Assembly: GCA_963839925.1 (NCBI GenBank)
Contig: CAWIWV010000002.1
Span: 62,001 to 126,000 of the forward strand
DNA from: Bog-756 sp963839925
GTDB taxonomy: Bacteria; Actinomycetota; Acidimicrobiia; Acidimicrobiales; RAAP-2
DNA length: 64,000 nucleotides
Direction: 5' to 3'
In this document: positions 60,621-64,000 of the stretch, piece after piece
Layout of the letters: the number at the start of each line of letters is the position of its first letter
Numbering within the stretch: position 1 is the stretch's first letter
Made by a program: the position numbers and the translations under genes
The notes under the pieces: generated by a model
Database searches by the model: none
What the model was told of the DNA's origin: nothing
The model's input: the letters and a program-made list of their open reading frames with translations, nothing else

Positions 60621-63383
60621 TCAGTTGGCGCCGTGGCAGAGCTTGAACTTCTTGCCGCTCCCGCACCAGCACGGTTGGTTGCGCCCGATCTTCTCGCGAT
60701 CCGACTTGACGATGGGCACCTGGGTCTCGCCGTCGTCCGCGAACTGGTTGGTGATACCGCCCGAAGTTCCGTTCCCGTCGAACCCGCCCAGCTGAGCCTG
60801 CTCGATCTCCTCCGGGCTTGCCGCAGCGAACGCAGCCGAGATCGCATCGTCCCCCTGGACCGGATCGTCGGCGGCGATGTAGTTCGCCCGCCCGAGATCG
60901 GGTTCGGCAGCCGGCTCGGTGAGCACCTGGACGTGGAACACGTAACGCAGGTAGTCGTCGTTGATCCCGTCCATAAGCTTGCCGAACATCGCGAAGCCTT
61001 CGCGCTGGTAGGCGACCAGCGGGTCCTGGTTCCCCATCGCGCGCAGGTTGATGCCCTCGCGCAGGTAGTCCATCTCGGCGAGATGGTCCTGCCACCGCTG
61101 GTCGATGATCTGGAGCATGATCTCGCGCTCGAGCTCACGGGCGGTCTCCTCGCCGATGGTCTCGTCCCGTTCCGTGTAGAGGTCGAGCGCTTCGGTCAGG
61201 ATGCTCTCGGTGATCTGGCCGACCGTGCTGGCCCCCTCGAGGTCGTCGACGACGAACTTGGTCGGGAAGTACTGGGTCACCTCGGTGAGCAGCCCGGGAA
61301 GGTCCCACTCTTCGGGGTAGTCCGACGGGCACGACGAGGCGACCAACTCGGTCATGGTGTGCTCGAGCAGCTCGACGGTGTCCTCGTGTAGATCCTCTCC
61401 CTCGATGATCTGGTTCCTGCGCCGATAGATCACCTTGCGCTGCTCGTTCATCACGTCGTCGTACTTGAGCACGTCCTTGCGGGATTCGGCGTTGCGTCCC
61501 TCGACCGTGTTCTGCGCCCGCTCGATCGCCTTGGTGACCATCTTCGCCTCGATGGGCACGTCGTCGGGCAACGCCCGGCCCATGACCCAGTTCATCGCGC
61601 CGGTCGCGAACAACCGCATCAGATCGTCCTCGAGCGAGAGGAAGAAGCGGCTCTCCCCGGGGTCCCCCTGACGGCCCGACCGACCCCGTAGCTGATTGTC
61701 GATGCGCCGGCTCTCGTGCCGCTCGCTGCCGAGCACGTAGAGACCGCCGAGGGAGCGGACCTCCTCCCCCTCCTTCTTGCAGACGGCGGCGAACTCGGCC
61801 TCGATCCGCTGGAACTCCGCGGCACCTTCCTCGGTCGCGAGGTCGATGCCCCGAGCTCGCACCTCCCGTGCCGCGAGGCCCTCGGGATTTCCTCCGAGGA
61901 TGATGTCGACCCCTCGCCCGGCCATGTTGGTGGCCACGGTCACGCTGCCGACCCGACCGGCTTGGGCGACGATCTCGGCTTCGCGGAAGTGCTGCTTGGC
62001 GTTGAGCACCTCGTGGGGGATGCCCCGCTTCTCGAGCAGCCGCGAGAGGTGCTCCGACTTGGACACCGACGCGGTGCCCACAAGCATCGGCTGACCGTTC
62101 TCGTGCCGTTCGGCGATGTCGTCCACCACCGCGGCGAACTTGGCGTCCTCGGACTTGTAGATGAGGTCGGGGTTGTCCTGCCGGACCAGGGGCATGTTGG
62201 TCGGGATCGGGACGACCGGGAGCTCGTAGGTGTTGGCGAACTCCGAGGCCTCGGTCTCCGCCGTGCCGGTCATCCCCGACAGCTTCTCGTACAGGCGGAA
62301 GTAGTTCTGGAGGGTGACCGTCGCCCAGGTGTGGTTCTCCTCTTTGATCCTCACCCGCTCCTTGGCCTCGACCGCCTGGTGCAAGCCGTCCGACCAGCGC
62401 CGCCCGTCGAGGGTGCGACCGGTGAACTCGTCGACGATCTTCACCTCGCCCTGGTCCACCAGATAGTCCTTGTCCCGCCGGTAGAGTTCCTTGGCCAGCA
62501 GCGCCTGGGTCAGGTGGTGCACGTAGTTGACCGCGACCGCGTCGTAGAGGTTGCCCACCCCGAGTTGACGCTCGACCTTCTCGATGCCGGCCTCGGTGGG
62601 GACGACGATGCGCTTCTCCTCGTCCACCTCGTAGTCGTCCTCGACCCGGAGGGTGCGGACGATGCCGGCGAACTGGTAGTACAGCTGTGCGGACTCGGCG
62701 GCGGGTCCCGAGATGATCAACGGCGTCCTCGCCTCGTCGATCAGGATCGAGTCCACCTCGTCGACGATCGCGAAGTGGTGCCCTCGCTGCACCATCCCGT
62801 CCTTCGACTTGGCCATGTTGTCACGCAGGTAGTCGAAACCGAACTCGGTGTTGGTGCCGTAGGTGACGTCGGAGAGGTAGGCCTGGCGTTTTGCCTCGGG
62901 GTCCTCGATGTCGGGGCCGACCCGGCCCACGGTGAGGCCGAGGAACCGGTGGAGCTGACCCATCCACTCCGAGTCGCGGGTGGCCAGATAGTCGTTGACG
63001 GTCACCACGTGCACGCCCCGACCGGCCAAGGCGTTGAGATAGACGGGCAGCGTGGACACCAGCGTCTTGCCCTCGCCGGTCTTCATCTCGGCGATCCACC
63101 CGAAGTGGAGGGCCATGCCTCCCATCAACTGGACGTCGAAGTGTCGCTGTCCGAGCACCCGCCACGACGCCTCGCGCACCAGGGCGAACGCTTCGACGAG
63201 GATGTCCTCGAGGCTCTCCCCGTTGTCGAGCCGCTCGCGGAACGCGACGGTCATCGCGCTCAGCTCGTCGTCGGAACGAGCCTCCATCTCCGGCTCGAGC
63301 GCGTTGACCAGCGGCACCAGCTCGGCCAGGCGACGGACCTTCTTGCCTTCGCCGGCGCGGAGAACCTTGGTGAACACGCTCAT
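60621..63383 (-). CDS. secA: Preprotein translocase ATPase SecA
   Basis: 920 residues. Walker A is MKTGEGKT, the DEAD-like Walker B is VDEVDSIL, VNDYLATRD and ATNMAGRGVDI are helicase-type motifs, and the C-terminal CWCGSGKKFKLCHG is the zinc SEC-C domain that binds SecB or ribosomes. It drives export through SecYEG. TAGAGT 9 nt before ATG suggests a near-leaderless message. Followed at once by prfB. Confidence 0.97.
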   Translation of the reverse strand: MSVFTKVLRAGEGKKVRRLAELVPLVNALEPEMEARSDDELSAMTVAFRERLDNGESLEDILVEAFALVREASWRVLGQRHFDVQLMGGMALHFGWIAEMKTGEGKTLVSTLPVYLNALAGRGVHVVTVNDYLATRDSEWMGQLHRFLGLTVGRVGPDIEDPEAKRQAYLSDVTYGTNTEFGFDYLRDNMAKSKDGMVQRGHHFAIVDEVDSILIDEARTPLIISGPAAESAQLYYQFAGIVRTLRVEDDYEVDEEKRIVVPTEAGIEKVERQLGVGNLYDAVAVNYVHHLTQALLAKELYRRDKDYLVDQGEVKIVDEFTGRTLDGRRWSDGLHQAVEAKERVRIKEENHTWATVTLQNYFRLYEKLSGMTGTAETEASEFANTYELPVVPIPTNMPLVRQDNPDLIYKSEDAKFAAVVDDIAERHENGQPMLVGTASVSKSEHLSRLLEKRGIPHEVLNAKQHFREAEIVAQAGRVGSVTVATNMAGRGVDIILGGNPEGLAAREVRARGIDLATEEGAAEFQRIEAEFAAVCKKEGEEVRSLGGLYVLGSERHESRRIDNQLRGRSGRQGDPGESRFFLSLEDDLMRLFATGAMNWVMGRALPDDVPIEAKMVTKAIERAQNTVEGRNAESRKDVLKYDDVMNEQRKVIYRRRNQIIEGEDLHEDTVELLEHTMTELVASSCPSDYPEEWDLPGLLTEVTQYFPTKFVVDDLEGASTVGQITESILTEALDLYTERDETIGEETARELEREIMLQIIDQRWQDHLAEMDYLREGINLRAMGNQDPLVAYQREGFAMFGKLMDGINDDYLRYVFHVQVLTEPAAEPDLGRANYIAADDPVQGDDAISAAFAAASPEEIEQAQLGGFDGNGTSGGITNQFADDGETQVPIVKSDREKIGRNQPCWCGSGKKFKLCHGAN

Positions 63384-63392
63384 GACGCACTC

Positions 63393-63398
63393 ACTCTA
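63393..63398 (-). promoter_or_regulatory. -10 box TAGAGT upstream of secA
   Basis: TAGAGT on the minus strand ends 9 nt before ATG 63383. Confidence 0.4.
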
Positions 63399-63403
63399 CC
63401 GTC

Positions 63404-63431
63404 GGAGGTGCGGACCACCTCCTCGAGGAGG
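63404..63431. terminator. Paired palindromes between hpf and secA
   Basis: GGAGGTG-N5-CACCTCC (63404-63422) forms a 7-bp stem, and CCTCCTCGAGGAGG (63418-63431) is a perfect 14-bp palindrome sharing bases with it. They could form alternative hairpins ending hpf transcription or controlling secA. Confidence 0.4.
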
Positions 63432-63462
63432 GTGCTCGCCCTGGCCCGGCGGTCGGGGGGCT

Positions 63463-63834
63463 TCAGGCGGTGCGGACCCGCTCGCGCAGGATCGACACCG
63501 AGTTGGCCGGGCGCCTGCGAGGGTGGGACCGGCCCACCAGGCGGCCCTTGGTCTTCTCGAGCTGGTGCTCGAGTTTCTGGACGACCAGATCGACCGAGAC
63601 CAGCGGCTCGGAGGCGGCGGCCCGGGCTCGAACCGTCTGCCCGTGCCCGACGATGATCACTTCGCAACACTCCCGATCGGCGATCCTCGGATTGTGCTCC
63701 TCGGAAAAGTGGACCTCTGCTCGCTCGAGCCCCGGACAGAGATGACCGAGTCGGCCGACCTTCTCTTTGGTCAGAACCCTCACCTCGTCAGAAACGATTC
63801 TCCTGCCGTATGCGATGACCACGTCCACTTCCAT
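63463..63834 (-). CDS. hpf: Ribosome hibernation promoting factor, short form
   Basis: 123 residues of the S30AE/RaiA family. SVDLVVQKLEHQLEKTKGRLVG is its second helix, and an earlier CEVIIVGHGQTVRAR strand pair precedes it. It binds the 30S subunit in stationary phase. The long-form C-terminal dimerisation domain, usual in actinobacteria, is absent; the frame ends about 15 residues after the core. ATG 63834 has AGGAGG just upstream. It lies before secA, a frequent actinobacterial neighbour. Confidence 0.88.
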   Translation of the reverse strand: MEVDVVIAYGRRIVSDEVRVLTKEKVGRLGHLCPGLERAEVHFSEEHNPRIADRECCEVIIVGHGQTVRARAAASEPLVSVDLVVQKLEHQLEKTKGRLVGRSHPRRRPANSVSILRERVRTA

Positions 63835-64000
63835 GCCCTCCTGGTTCTGGTTGGTTCTGGTTGTTTCGGGAGCTACTGCACGTGCCGGCCGGTCCTCCTG
63901 ATCGGTCGTCGGATCTTGTGTGAGCTGCGTGCGGCTGACCTGGTCTTTGACCCCACACTCGCCTGCAGTAAGGCTTGCGCGCCGGCCCCGGCGGCAACGA
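63835..64000. other. Upstream region of hpf with a short tandem repeat
   Basis: Two perfect copies of GGTTCTGGTT (63843-63862) lie just upstream of the hpf Shine-Dalgarno. An open minus-strand frame enters from the window edge and ends near 63874, and may be the tail of a neighbouring gene, but it shows no recognised family. Confidence 0.4.

Noticed and set aside
61716..63656. Long plus-strand frame opposite secA
   Set aside because: A high-GC antisense shadow rich in Val, Leu, Gly and Asp with no family match; secA is certain on the minus strand.

Overview
The window is high-GC bacterial DNA with dense, mostly ungapped coding. It fits an actinobacterium of the Acidimicrobiia type. Supporting signs are the many acyl-CoA dehydrogenases, AMP-ligases, amidohydrolases and LLM-class flavin enzymes, the secreted GYWEVASDGG repeat proteins, a DUF3039 protein, the prfB-ftsE-ftsX order and an HNH (DUF222-type) remnant. 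The genus cannot be named from the sequence. A recurring feature is a TANNNT box 6-8 nt upstream of an ATG or GTG start, without a Shine-Dalgarno. It points to widespread leaderless transcription and was used to choose many starts.

Layout. 1-4066 (minus): a four-gene translationally coupled catabolic operon (SDR, amidohydrolase, acetoacetate-decarboxylase-like, amidohydrolase cut by the window edge). 4204-8577: a tandem pair of large secreted repeat proteins that duplicated together with their promoter. 8592-15249: zinc alcohol dehydrogenase, PhyH dioxygenase, PAS-GGDEF diguanylate cyclase, a small HTH protein, a YihY membrane protein and a secreted PQQ-like propeller. 15246-18365: a secreted copper monooxygenase of the PHM/DBH type, then a Fur-family regulator divergent from a NiCoT nickel transporter. 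18394-21426: an APC permease with small membrane proteins, and a DUF1801 protein.

21506-31685 is the most unusual block: a stand-alone amino-acid adenylation enzyme coupled to an N-acyl-D-amino-acid deacylase; a divergent FAD/NAD(P) protein; a MetY-MetA-ATP-grasp operon; and a frameshifted SsuD-like monooxygenase. Together they look like an undescribed amino-acid-derived metabolite pathway. 31760-34730 holds a small protein plus three coupled genes carrying six YbjQ/DUF74-like domains, one of them frameshifted. 34736-37055: a membrane-anchored PQQ-like propeller and an unknown protein.

37620-43690: S-adenosylhomocysteinase, an acyl-CoA dehydrogenase, a biotin synthase carrying a fused zinc-ribbon/BsaP-like tail, and small enzymes. 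43769-46958: an accessory patch (alpha/beta hydrolase, acyltransferase, HNH remnant, LysE-type exporter), partly bounded by 28-bp direct repeats taken from the end of a DUF3039 gene. 47032-50391: maf-dus-ABC-F operon. 50415-53079: SPFH with a broken NfeD partner, bioD, and a divergent archaeal-type riboflavin synthase. 53105-57616: fatty-acid genes, a sugar nucleotidyltransferase and a serine hydrolase. 57650-63834 (minus): the core block hpf-secA-prfB-ftsE-ftsX. No tRNA, rRNA, CRISPR array or intact transposon was recognised.
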